From NCBI RefSeq assembly GCF_900105055.1, contig NZ_FNTA01000002.1, positions 372,001 through 436,000 on the forward strand: 64,000 bases of DNA, written 5' to 3'. The position numbers were made by a program, and so were the translations under genes. The stretch comes from Amycolatopsis lurida. GTDB taxonomy: Bacteria > Actinomycetota > Actinomycetes > Mycobacteriales > Pseudonocardiaceae. This document shows positions 26,169 to 36,387 of the stretch, piece after piece. How positions within the stretch are numbered: the first letter of the stretch is position 1; every line of letters starts with the position of its first letter. The notes beneath the pieces are model-generated. The model made no database searches. It was given only the letters and a program-made list of their open reading frames with translations, and was not told the DNA's origin.

Positions 26169-26203
26169 GCGTCACCACGCCCGAGGGCGTGTCTTCACGA
26201 ACG
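26169..26203. repeat. 35-base hairpin-bearing repeat, copy 2
   Basis: GCGTCACCACGCC-CGAG-GGCGTG followed by TCTTCACGAACG. It matches copy 1 (22416-22450) at 33 of 35 positions, and the two differences are a complementary swap across the loop. It lies between the operon terminator and the 3' end of the minus-strand nitrilase. Confidence 0.7.
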
Positions 26204-26224
26204 GACCTCCGGGTCAGAAGATAC

Positions 26225-27025
26225 TCAGGACTTCGGGGTGACGGCGAACCGGCGCAGCTGCAGCGCCGGGTTCTTGGCGCGCACCTCGGAGATCCGCTCG
26301 GCGGAGACCTCGCCGGTCGCGGTGCCCGTGCGCTCGCCGAGCGAGGCGACGACGACGCCCATCGGGTCGACGATCATGCTGTGCCCCGAACCCGCCGGCG
26401 CGGCCTGCCCGGCCGCGACGAGGTAGATCGTGTTCTCGATGGCCCTGGCGCGGACCAGGGTGGTCCAGTGGTCCTCCTTGAGCGGACCGGGCATCCACTC
26501 CGCGGGCAGCAGCACCGCGTCCGCGCCCGCGTCGACCAGGCGACGGGTGACTTCCGGGAACCGCAGGTCGTAGCAGGTCTGGAGACCGAAGGTGATCCCG
26601 TCGACCTCGAACGTCTCCGGGGCTTCGATGTCGCCGGGCCGGACCAGTTCCGATTCGCGGAAACCGAAGGCGTCGTACAAGTGCAGCTTGCGATAGAGCG
26701 CGGCGATCGCGCCGTCGGGGCCGGCCGCGACCAGCGTGTTCGAGATCCGCTCGCCGCCGGGGAGCGCTTCGTTGATGCCCGCGACGACGGTGATCTGCCG
26801 GTCCTTCGCGAGGCCGCGCAGTTCGGTGACGAACGGCCCGTCGAGTTCTTCGGCCGAGGTCACGAATTCCCGGCTCATCGTCGGTACGGTGAACAGCGAG
26901 TACTCGGGCAGGGCGACCACCCGCGCACCGCGGTCGGCCGCTTCGCCGACGAGGGAGGCGACTCGGGCGAGGTTGGCCTCTTTGTCGTTGCCGGGCGCGA
27001 ACTGCGCCACCGCGACGTGCACCAT
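26225..27025 (-). CDS. Carbon-nitrogen hydrolase (nitrilase superfamily)
   Basis: A 266-residue nitrilase-superfamily amidase. The catalytic triad is in place: Glu41 in ALPEYSLF, Lys113 in YRKLHLYDAF and Cys151 in LQTCYDLRFPE. The family includes N-carbamoylputrescine amidase, omega-amidase and beta-ureidopropionase. Because an agmatine-deiminase-like gene is nearby, carbamoylputrescine is a candidate substrate, but the sequence alone does not fix it. The ATG at 27025 is the family start. It is divergent from a GntR regulator, with a 17-base near-palindrome between them. Confidence 0.9.
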   Translation of the reverse strand: MVHVAVAQFAPGNDKEANLARVASLVGEAADRGARVVALPEYSLFTVPTMSREFVTSAEELDGPFVTELRGLAKDRQITVVAGINEALPGGERISNTLVAAGPDGAIAALYRKLHLYDAFGFRESELVRPGDIEAPETFEVDGITFGLQTCYDLRFPEVTRRLVDAGADAVLLPAEWMPGPLKEDHWTTLVRARAIENTIYLVAAGQAAPAGSGHSMIVDPMGVVVASLGERTGTATGEVSAERISEVRAKNPALQLRRFAVTPKS

Positions 27026-27053
27026 GGAACCCCTTCCAATCAGTGGAACTCTT

Positions 27054-27070
27054 GTATACATGATGGATAC
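27054..27070. promoter_or_regulatory. 17-base palindrome, candidate GntR operator
   Basis: GTATACATGATGGATAC matches its own reverse complement at all but one base pair and the centre. It lies between the divergent nitrilase and GntR genes, 29 bases from the nitrilase start and 59 bases from the GntR start. This fits a shared operator. Confidence 0.6.
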
Positions 27071-27128
27071 TTGGCAGGTCCAGGTGTAGGCTCTGTCGCG
27101 GAAAGTGACGGAATAGAGGGGGAAAGAG

Positions 27129-27788
27129 ATGACTGTGACCGCCGAAGGGGGCGGCCCGGCGCGCGAGCGGGTCTACACGTGGCTGCGCGACGGAATCATC
27201 TCGGGCGAGCTGGAAGGCGGCCGCTTCCTCGACGAGATGTGGGTTTCCGGTGTCGTCGGCGTCTCGAGGACCCCGGTGCGCGAGGCGTTCCACCGCCTGG
27301 CCGCCGAGCGGTTCATCAGCCTCCTGCCCCGCAAGGGCGCCCAGGTGCGCACGGTGACCTCCAGGGAACTGGAAGAGGTCTACCAGAGCAGGCGGCTGAT
27401 CGAAGGGCACGCCATCGCCACGCTCTGCGCGAACCGGGCGGGCGCTCCCGCCGAACTACCGGAACTCATCGAAGCGATGGTGACTTCCGGCGCCGAACGC
27501 GACTGGTTCGCCGTATCCGGGTTCGACCGCCGGTTCCACCGCGCCATCGTGAACGCCGCGGGCAACACCGTCCTGACCGAGCTGTACGACACGCTCCGTT
27601 CACGGCAGCAGCGGGTCACGGTCCGCGCGCTGGAAGCCCGCCCGGAGCGGCTGACGGTGATCAACGCGGAACACCGGGCGCTGGTCGCGGCCCTGAACGA
27701 CCACGACGCGAAAGAGGCGTCGCGGTTGCTGGAGGAGCATCTGCGCCCGGTGTCCGAAGTGATGTCGGTGTTGCCTCAGGAAGGCTGA
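27129..27788 (+). CDS. GntR family regulator (FadR/FCD type)
   Basis: A 219-residue GntR protein. The N-terminal winged helix shows GELEGGRFLDEMWVSGVVGVSRTPVREAFHRLAAERF, and the FCD ligand domain follows, with Arg/His metal-site residues in RRLIEGHAIA and FDRRFHRAIV. FCD domains bind small organic acids, often with a metal. It likely represses the divergent nitrilase gene via the palindrome at 27054. Its 3' end overlaps the 3' end of the convergent deiminase-like gene by 13 bases. Confidence 0.93.
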   Translation: MTVTAEGGGPARERVYTWLRDGIISGELEGGRFLDEMWVSGVVGVSRTPVREAFHRLAAERFISLLPRKGAQVRTVTSRELEEVYQSRRLIEGHAIATLCANRAGAPAELPELIEAMVTSGAERDWFAVSGFDRRFHRAIVNAAGNTVLTELYDTLRSRQQRVTVRALEARPERLTVINAEHRALVAALNDHDAKEASRLLEEHLRPVSEVMSVLPQEG

Positions 27789-28894
27789 CCCGGCTGGTCG
27801 CGCGTCGAGCAGTGGATCCCGCCTCCTCCCGCGGCGATGGCCGAGATCTCCACTGGCACGATCTCGCGGCCGGGGAACTGTTCCCCCAGGATCCGCTGGG
27901 CGCGCTCGTCCGCCGTCGCGTCACCGAACTTCGGCACGAAGACCGACTTGTTCGCGACGTAGAAGTTGGCGTACGAGATCACGCTGTCCTCGCCGTAGCC
28001 GTCGACCTTGTCCGGATCCGGCTGGACGAGGTCGATCACCTCGAAGGGTTTGCCATCGGCGCCGGCGGAGTTCGCGAGCACCGACCTCGCCTGATCGGCC
28101 GCACGAGACCAGGAATCGGCCGGAGTTCCGGGCGCGGCCTTGTCCAGGAGTACGACGCCGGGCGCGGTGAACCGGGCCAGGCAGTCGACATGGCCGTCGG
28201 TGATGTCCTCGCCGCGGACGCCCGCGAACCAGATGACCTTCCGGACGCCGAGCACCTTCTTCAATTCGTCTTCGATCTCCTGGCGGCTTCTGCCCTTGTT
28301 GCGGTTGTCGTTGACAAGTGAGCTTTCGGTGACCATCAGGGTGCCCGCGCCGTCCGTCTCGAACGAGCCGCCCTCGGCGGTGATCCAGGTTTCGGTGCGG
28401 GCCAGGCCGTACTCGCTCAGTACCGACCTCGCGACGGCGTTGTCCTTGTCGTGCGGGTTCTGTTTCCCGCCCCAGCCGCTGAAGTTGAAGTCGACGCCCG
28501 CGACCTTGCCCGCCTCTTCGGCGAACACCGGAACGGTGTCGCGCGCCCAAAGGTCGTCGACCGGGATCGGGACGACCTCGACGGTGTCCCCGCAAGCCTG
28601 CTGGGCGGCGTCGGCCTGCTCGGGCCGGGCGAGGAGCACCACCGGTTCGAAGTCGGCGATCGCCTTGGCCAGACTCGCGATCTCCTCGCGGACGGCGGGC
28701 AGATCCTCCGCCCAGATGGACTTCGACGCGGGCCAGGACAGATAGGTGCGGGCGTGACTTTCCCATTCGGCGCCCAGCCTGCGAGCCGCCGCGGCAGCGG
28801 GTACGGGTGAGCATCCCGCGCTCCCGACGGCGGCGGCGCCGACCGCTGTCGCCGCGCGCAGGACCGTGCGGCGAGGAAGGGACGAATCGAACAC
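27776..28894 (-). CDS. Agmatine deiminase-like protein, Tat-type lipoprotein
   Basis: A 372-residue porphyromonas-type peptidylarginine/agmatine deiminase. Family marks include VDDLWARDTVPVF, WITAEGGSFETDG, GHVDCLARF and the C-terminal GGGGIHCSTRDQP with the catalytic Cys362. In AguA this enzyme turns agmatine into N-carbamoylputrescine. The N-terminus is unusual: LPRRTVLRAATAVGAAAVGSAGCSP has a twin-Arg motif and a lipobox-like AGC, so the protein is probably exported and anchored outside. The nearby nitrilase could take the next step, but in the cytosol. It is divergent from a TetR gene, with a perfect palindrome between. Confidence 0.9.
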   Translation of the reverse strand: MFDSSLPRRTVLRAATAVGAAAVGSAGCSPVPAAAAARRLGAEWESHARTYLSWPASKSIWAEDLPAVREEIASLAKAIADFEPVVLLARPEQADAAQQACGDTVEVVPIPVDDLWARDTVPVFAEEAGKVAGVDFNFSGWGGKQNPHDKDNAVARSVLSEYGLARTETWITAEGGSFETDGAGTLMVTESSLVNDNRNKGRSRQEIEDELKKVLGVRKVIWFAGVRGEDITDGHVDCLARFTAPGVVLLDKAAPGTPADSWSRAADQARSVLANSAGADGKPFEVIDLVQPDPDKVDGYGEDSVISYANFYVANKSVFVPKFGDATADERAQRILGEQFPGREIVPVEISAIAAGGGGIHCSTRDQPGQPS

Positions 28895-28933
28895 TGCGTA
28901 CTCCTTGGTCGGACCTGTGGAGCCACGATAGCA

Positions 28934-28957
28934 TCCTGACTGAAAATTCAGTCAGGA
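28934..28957. promoter_or_regulatory. Perfect 24-base TetR-type operator
   Basis: TCCTGACTGAA-AA-TTCAGTCAGGA: 11-bp perfect arms with a 2-base centre, 23 bases from the TetR start and 39 bases from the deiminase start. It is placed to control both divergent genes. Confidence 0.8.
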
Positions 28958-28980
28958 GTAGACGGCTAGGGTGAGCACCT

Positions 28981-29547
28981 GTGTTCGAACGTCAGCAGAA
29001 GATCTTGGAAGCGGCCGTGCGGGTGATCGCGCGCAGCGGGGTGCGGGGCCTGCGGGTGGAGAAGATCGCGGCCGAGGCCGGGATCTCGACTTCGCTGATC
29101 TACTACCACTTCACCAACCGCGCCGGGCTGCTCCGGAAGACGCTGGAGTTCGTCAGTGATCGCGCCGCGGCGTACACCGGGGAAGCCGCGGCCGAGGCGG
29201 CGGATCCCCGTGCCGAGCTGGAACTCCTGCTGTTCGGGGAACTTCAGGACACCCAGGCCGTGCGGGAGAACAGCACCGCCTGGGGCGAACTGCGGGCCAG
29301 TGCCGTCTTCACCGCGGAACTACGCGAACCGCTGGCCGAGTCGACGCGGATCTGGGTGCACGAGGTCGCCGAGGTGATCCGGCGCGTCGACGGTGTCGGG
29401 GCCGAGGCCGAAGACGCCGCGGAGCGGCTCACCAGCCTCGTCGAAGGACTCAGCGAGCGGTGGCTTTCTGGTTCGATGGAGCTGGAGAGGGCGCGGGGCC
29501 TCCTGCGGGACGCGATCGCGCTGGAACTGGACAGGCTGGGGGCCTGA
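28981..29547 (+). CDS. TetR family regulator
   Basis: A 188-residue TetR protein starting at a GTG. The N-terminal helix-turn-helix reads VEKIAAEAGISTSLIYYHFTNRAGLLRKTLEF. The C-terminal part is helical with no known ligand signature. The perfect palindrome 23 bases upstream is the probable operator, giving control of itself and of the divergent deiminase-like gene. The stop overlaps the start of the GerW-like gene (TGATG). Confidence 0.93.
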   Translation: MFERQQKILEAAVRVIARSGVRGLRVEKIAAEAGISTSLIYYHFTNRAGLLRKTLEFVSDRAAAYTGEAAAEAADPRAELELLLFGELQDTQAVRENSTAWGELRASAVFTAELREPLAESTRIWVHEVAEVIRRVDGVGAEAEDAAERLTSLVEGLSERWLSGSMELERARGLLRDAIALELDRLGA

Positions 29548-29882
29548 TGGGACTCGAAAAGGTCGTCGGCGTCATGCGTGACAACCTCACCGTCCGGCGC
29601 GTCTATGGCGAACCCGTCGAGAAGGACGGCGTCGTGGTCATCCCGGCCGCGAGCGTGATCGGCGGCGGAGGTGGCGGGCACGGCGCGGAGCAGGACAAGG
29701 AAGGCGAGGGTGGCGGTTTCATCCTCGCCGCGCGGCCTGTCGGCGCGTACGTCCTCAAAGGCGGCGAGGTGCGCTGGGTCCCGGCCGTGGACTTGACCTT
29801 CCTCGGCGCGGTGTTCGCGGTCATGGTCGCCGCGATCCACCGGCACCGGTCATCCCGGCGAGGATCAGAGCGATCCCGGTGA
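29547..29882 (+). CDS. GerW/YtfJ-like sporulation family protein
   Basis: A 111-residue protein beginning MGLEKVVGVMRDNLTVRRVYGEPVE, with VVVIPAASVIGGGGGGHG, which is the GerW (YtfJ) family pattern. A hydrophobic stretch near the C-terminus (DLTFLGAVFAVMVAAI) could anchor it. In Bacillus the relative affects spore germination; actinobacterial members are of unknown role. It is coupled to the upstream TetR gene by a one-base TGATG overlap. Its last 62 bases overlap the 3' end of the convergent TetR gene, which is an unusually long overlap. Confidence 0.8.
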   Translation: MGLEKVVGVMRDNLTVRRVYGEPVEKDGVVVIPAASVIGGGGGGHGAEQDKEGEGGGFILAARPVGAYVLKGGEVRWVPAVDLTFLGAVFAVMVAAIHRHRSSRRGSERSR

Positions 29883-30501
29883 GGAACTGCGCCCGGTCGT
29901 CGTGCTCGCGGGCCTCGGCGGCGACGGCCCGGAGAAAGGGGAACTCGCCGGGATCGAGTTCTTCCCAGGCGTTCGCCGCCGCGTGGAGGAATTCGGTGCG
30001 GTCCACCCCGGCGCCGACCACCCGGGAATTCGCCGCGTTCTGGCCCGCGGCGCCGAAGATGTAGTGCACCAGCGCCGAAGTCGCCGTGAACCAGGTGGTT
30101 TCGGGGATGCCCAGCGCGCTGACCCGCTGTCCGATGCCTTCGAAGATGCGCGGGGTCACCGAGCCCCGAGGGCTACGGGAAAGCTGGAGGGCGAGCTGCG
30201 GGGAAAGCCACGGGTGTCGCTCGATCGCTTCGAACAGACCGAGTCCGATGGCCCGGATCTCGTCCTCGGGTGAGCCGCCGGCCTCGACGCTCAGCGCGGT
30301 GGCGATGACGGACGCGGTCGCGGCGTCCAGTAGCGCGCCCTTGTTCGGCACATGCCAGTAGATCGCGCCGGGGCCGGTGGAGAGGCGTTCGGTCAGCGTC
30401 TTGAAGGTCAGCCCGCGCTCGCCCGCCGCGTCGAGCAGTTCGACGGCGGCCTCGACGATGCGCTCGCGTGACAGGGCCTCCGCGCGTGTCCGTGGTGCCA
30501 T
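29821..30501 (-). CDS. TetR/AcrR family regulator
   Basis: A 226-residue TetR protein. The DNA-binding part reads LSRERIVEAAVELLDAAGERGLTFKTLTERLSTGPGAIYWHVPNKGALL, the TetR form with TetR_C-like downstream helices. The ATG at 30501 has AGGA eight bases upstream; the ATG at 30510 is an alternative with no spacing. It is divergent from the LigD-polymerase gene with a 74-base gap. The 3' end overlaps the GerW-like gene. Target unknown. Confidence 0.9.
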   Translation of the reverse strand: MAPRTRAEALSRERIVEAAVELLDAAGERGLTFKTLTERLSTGPGAIYWHVPNKGALLDAATASVIATALSVEAGGSPEDEIRAIGLGLFEAIERHPWLSPQLALQLSRSPRGSVTPRIFEGIGQRVSALGIPETTWFTATSALVHYIFGAAGQNAANSRVVGAGVDRTEFLHAAANAWEELDPGEFPFLRAVAAEAREHDDRAQFLTGIALILAGMTGAGGSRRP

Positions 30502-30575
30502 GCCGGTCATCCTGGCAGAGCGAGGATGACCATCGAGCGGACGCGGACCGGCGGCTTTCGGGTTAGTTTCCCTGT

Positions 30576-31526
30576 ATGGCGAAAAGCTCGGCGGTGGAGA
30601 TCGAGGTCGGCGACCGGACGGTGCGCGTCTCGAACCCGGATCGCGTCTACTTCCCGGCACGGGGCGAGACCAAACTCGACCTGGTCCAGTACTACCTCGC
30701 CGTCGGCGACGGGATCGTGCGTGCGCTGCGGGAACGGCCGTGCATGCTGCACCGGTTCCCGTCCGGGGTTTCGGGGGAGAAGGTCCATCAGAAGCGGGTG
30801 CCGAACGGCGCTCCCGACTGGTTGCAGACCGTCCGCGTCGACTTCCCCTCCGGCAGGCACGCCTACGAACTGTGCGTCACCCATCCCGCGGACGTGATCT
30901 GGGCGGTGCAGATGTCGACCGTCGAGTTCCACCCGTGGAACTCCCGCCGCGCCGACACCGAACGCCCCGACGAATGGCGGATCGACCTCGACCCGATGCC
31001 CGACTGCCCGTTCTCCACCGTGCGGAAGGTAGCCCACACGGTCCGCGAGATCCTGGACGAACTCGGGATCACCGGCTGGCCGAAGACCTCCGGCGGGCAC
31101 GGCCTGCACGTCTACGTCCGGATCGAGGCACGCTGGGGTTTCCAGGAGGTCCGCCGGGCGGCGCTCGCCTTCGCGCACGAGGTCGAGCGCCGGATGCCCG
31201 GCGAGGTCACCACCACCTGGTGGCGCAAGGACCGCGCCCCTTCGAAGCTGTTCGTGGACTACAACCAGAACGCGCGCGACCACACCATCGCGAGCGCGTA
31301 CTCGGTTCGCGGTGTGCCCGAAGCCGTCGTCTCGACCCCGATCCGGTGGGACGAGATCGACGACGTCGAACCGCGTGAGTTCACCATCGCCACCGTGCCC
31401 GCGCGCTTCGCCGAACTCGGCGACCTGCACGCGGGCATCGACGACACGGCGTACTCGCTCGACACCCTGCTGGAGTGGGCGGACCGCGAAGGCCTCGACG
31501 CCGACGGGGAGGCTGGGGCCGAGTGA
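30576..31526 (+). CDS. LigD-type polymerase domain protein (stand-alone)
   Basis: A 316-residue primase-polymerase of the kind found as the polymerase domain of LigD. Key residues: Asp137 and Asp139 in RIDLDPMPD for metal binding, the SGGHGLHVYVRI segment with the third-acid region nearby, and KLFVDYNQNARDHTIASAYSVR. In end joining this domain adds ribonucleotides or fills gaps on Ku-held ends. There is no ligase or nuclease domain attached and none nearby. Ku is encoded 25 kb away. A family-A palindrome starts four bases after the stop. Confidence 0.93.
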   Translation: MAKSSAVEIEVGDRTVRVSNPDRVYFPARGETKLDLVQYYLAVGDGIVRALRERPCMLHRFPSGVSGEKVHQKRVPNGAPDWLQTVRVDFPSGRHAYELCVTHPADVIWAVQMSTVEFHPWNSRRADTERPDEWRIDLDPMPDCPFSTVRKVAHTVREILDELGITGWPKTSGGHGLHVYVRIEARWGFQEVRRAALAFAHEVERRMPGEVTTTWWRKDRAPSKLFVDYNQNARDHTIASAYSVRGVPEAVVSTPIRWDEIDDVEPREFTIATVPARFAELGDLHAGIDDTAYSLDTLLEWADREGLDADGEAGAE

Positions 31527-31529
31527 GGG

Positions 31530-31582
31530 GTTGTGAAAGCCACTTTCACAACGTTGAAGGTTGCGAAAGTGGCTTTCGCAAC
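31530..31582. repeat. 53-base palindromic element, family A, copy 3
   Basis: Units GTTGTGAAAG-CCA-CTTTCACAAC and GTTGCGAAAG-TGG-CTTTCGCAAC around a 7-base loop GTTGAAG. Each unit keeps its own internal pairing. It sits directly after the polymerase stop. The gap to 31704 holds nothing else clear, apart from a short ATTTAG-type inverted pair near 31675-31690. Confidence 0.85.
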
Positions 31583-31704
31583 GTGCCCTGTCGCTGCCAC
31601 CCGTGGAGCCCGCCCTCTCACCTCGGTGCCGGCTTCGGCTTTCGCGCCGCGCGCGAACCCGCGCCCCTACCGCATTTAGACGACTAAATGCGCGTCGCCT
31701 GGAG

Positions 31705-34089
<2,385 letters not shown>

Positions 34090-34236
34090 CTTCTCTCCAT
34101 CCTCATGGGGGCCGCGTGCACTGTCCGTCAGCCTCACCGGGCTCGATCTAACCAGGTTCGAGCCGTTCGTCCTCGTCGATGGTCACGCTAGGTGAGTGCG
34201 GGGGCCGCCCGCTTCTCGATTCCTGACCGGTGCCGT

Positions 34237-34740
34237 TCAGACGCTCCAGCCCTCGCTCTTCGTCGCCTTCAGGTAGTCCTCGACCGGCGGGCCGACCGGC
34301 CTGCCCTCGTACTGGGTCGACAGCACCACCGACGACCGGATCTCGCCGTGTTTGCCCAGCCGTTCGAAGAGGCCTTCGAGGTGTTCGAGGGACACGGCCC
34401 GCACCTTCAGCATGGTGCAGCGGTCGCCGCTGAGCCGGTGCAGCTCGACCACCTCGGGATAGTCCTCCGACTTGCTGGTGCGCAGCAGGCAGCTGCCGAG
34501 CGAGCAGCGCATCTCGACGAACGCCTGCAGGCCGTACCCGGCGCGATTGGCGTCGACCTGGGCGCGATACCCGGTGATGACACCCGCCTCCTCCAGCCGC
34601 CGGACCCGTTCGGCGACGGCGGGGGCGGAGAGGTTCACGCGGCGGCCGAGTTCCTTGAACGAGAGCCGCCCGTCGCTCTGGAGCGTTTCGAGGAGCCGCC
34701 AGTCGAGGTCGTCCAGCGCCCTTTCCGATCGTAAGGTCAT
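34237..34740 (-). CDS. Lrp/AsnC family regulator
   Basis: A 167-residue feast/famine regulator. The N-terminal helix-turn-helix is LDDLDWRLLETLQSDGRLSFKELGRRVNLSAPAVAERVRRLEEAGVITGY, and the C-terminal RAM ligand domain follows with a CxxxC-like insertion (RCSLGSC). The ATG at 34740 is standard. It is divergent from the MFS transporter gene with a 93-base gap, so it probably controls that exporter, the typical layout of Lrp-controlled amino-acid exporters. Confidence 0.93.
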   Translation of the reverse strand: MTLRSERALDDLDWRLLETLQSDGRLSFKELGRRVNLSAPAVAERVRRLEEAGVITGYRAQVDANRAGYGLQAFVEMRCSLGSCLLRTSKSEDYPEVVELHRLSGDRCTMLKVRAVSLEHLEGLFERLGKHGEIRSSVVLSTQYEGRPVGPPVEDYLKATKSEGWSV

Positions 34741-34833
34741 CGCGCCCGGATTCCTTCCATGATGCGCCTCGCACCCCGGCGAGGCCTTCGTCAGCCTATT
34801 CGCCGCGGCAGCAGGAATCCTTAGATTTGAATC

Positions 34834-36017
34834 ATGAAACCGATGTTCGCGCTCTTCATGGGCGTCGCCTGTCTCAGTACCGCGGTCGTCGGCCTGTCCA
34901 CCACGGCGGCGCTGATCGTGGTCGAGCACGCCGGCGCGGCGTGGAGCGGGCTGCCGAACGCCGTGCTGGTACTCGGTTCCGCGGCGGGTTCGCTGTGGTC
35001 GGGGGCGCTGGCCGCCCGCTACGGCAGGCGGCTCGTCCTGGTGCTGATGTACGGCGCCGCGGTGGCGGGCGCGCTGATCTCGTTCGCCGGCGTGCTCGGC
35101 GGGTCCGTGCTCGCGCTGGTGGCGGGGATGCCGTTGATCGGCTTCGGCAACAGCGGTGCGCAGCTGTCCAGGTACACGGCCGCCGACCTGTCACCCGAGC
35201 ACCGCAAGGGGTTCGCACTGTCCACAATGGTCTGGGCGGGGACCGTCGGCGCGGTCGCCGGGCCCGCCCTGATCGCGCCGGCCGCGGCGAGGGCGGAAGC
35301 CGCCGACCTGCCCGCCCTGTCCGGCCCGATCGCGGCAGGCGCGATGGTCGTGGTCATCGCCGTGATCGCCGTCGCCACCCTGCCGCGCGGCCTCAGCGCC
35401 CCGGCGGAGGGGGTGCCGAGGCGGGAGCGGATGTCCGTGCGGAACCCGGTGATCCTCGGGCCGCTCGTGGCGATGGTCGGCGCGCAGCTGGCGATGGTGG
35501 CGGTGATGACGATGACGCCGGTCCAGTTGCACCAGCACGGTCAGGGACTGGACGTCGTCGGCTGGGTGCTGAGCGCCCACCTGGTCGGCATGTTCGCCCT
35601 GGCGCCGCTGTCCGGCTGGATCGCCGACCGCTGGGGCGGCCGCGCGGCCATCTTCGGCGGGATCGGCACGCTCACGTCGCGGCGGTCACCGCGATCGGCG
35701 CCCCGGATTCGCATCACGTGGGAATCCCGGTCGCGATGTTCCTGCTTGGCTACGGCTGGAACCTGGTGTTCGTCGGCGGCAGCAGCATGCTCAGCCGCGA
35801 TCTCCCGCCCGCTCAGCGGACGAGGGCGCAGGGCACCGTCGACGCCTTCGTCTGGGGGACCTCGGCCGCGGCCAGCCTGCTCGCCGGGCAGCTGTTCGGC
35901 CTGGGCGGATACGTTCTGGTCGCCGTCGCGGGCGGACTGTGCGCGCTCGTCCCGCTCGCGGTGATCGGCCGCCGCACGGCCGTGCCGGAACCCGTCGAAA
36001 AGGCCGGGCTCCGCTGA
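34834..36017 (+). pseudogene. MFS transporter, broken by a one-base frameshift
   Basis: The first frame gives about 280 residues of an MFS permease (TTAALIVVEHAGAAWSGLPN, ARYGRRLVLVLMYG, RYTAADLSPEHRKGFALSTM) up to FGGIGTLT near 35675. The reading then continues in the -1 frame with VAAVTAIGAPDSHHVGIPVAMFLLGYGWNLVFVGGSSMLSRDLPP and two more membrane segments to 36017. Adding one G at CTCACGTCGC (35671-35680) restores an unbroken protein of about 394 residues with 12 helices. So there is either a genuine one-base loss or a sequencing error. Without repair the protein loses its last four helices. It is divergent from the Lrp gene. Confidence 0.85.
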
Positions 36018-36154
36018 TCTGCGAAACCTGGGACCTGCCGTCATACTGCTTCACTCCGACACGAACGAACCGTGATGACGCAGATCACGTGGGTGACCGA
36101 TTCGGAGGGTCCTAGGGTGAGAGCAGACAAGGTGCGGGAGATCGGGGGTGCACG

Positions 36155-36343
36155 ATGAGCGAGTTCGCGGTGAATCTGCGGGACCGGGTACGGCAGGCGA
36201 GGGAAGACGTCCAGATCGCCAAGCAGGCCTCGGACGAGGACAGGGCTTCGGCCGTCGGCGCCGATCTGGCCAACCTGGAGCGGCTGGCCGCCGAGCACGG
36301 CGTGGAACTGCCGGAGCAGTCTTCGGATGACGTCCGGGCGTGA
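36155..36343 (+). CDS. Small helical hypothetical protein
   Basis: A 62-residue, highly charged, probably all-helical protein (MSEFAVNLRDRVRQAREDVQ, then NLERLAAEHGVELPEQ). GGGGG lies nine bases before the ATG. It has no cysteine and no hydrophobic segment. It precedes the polyamine operon by 44 bases on the same strand and might be its first gene, but no function is recognised. Confidence 0.6.
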   Translation: MSEFAVNLRDRVRQAREDVQIAKQASDEDRASAVGADLANLERLAAEHGVELPEQSSDDVRA

Positions 36344-36387
36344 CCCGGGTTCCGGGGCGGTGATCGGGCTTTGACACCCTGGGGCGT

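Noticed and set aside
26120..28321. A 733-codon plus-strand frame across the nitrilase, GntR and deiminase genes
   Set aside because: It crosses three recognisable genes in other frames and matches no family.
35640..35710. Programmed ribosomal frameshift in the MFS gene
   Set aside because: There is no slippery heptamer or downstream structure at the hand-over; one lost base explains it better.
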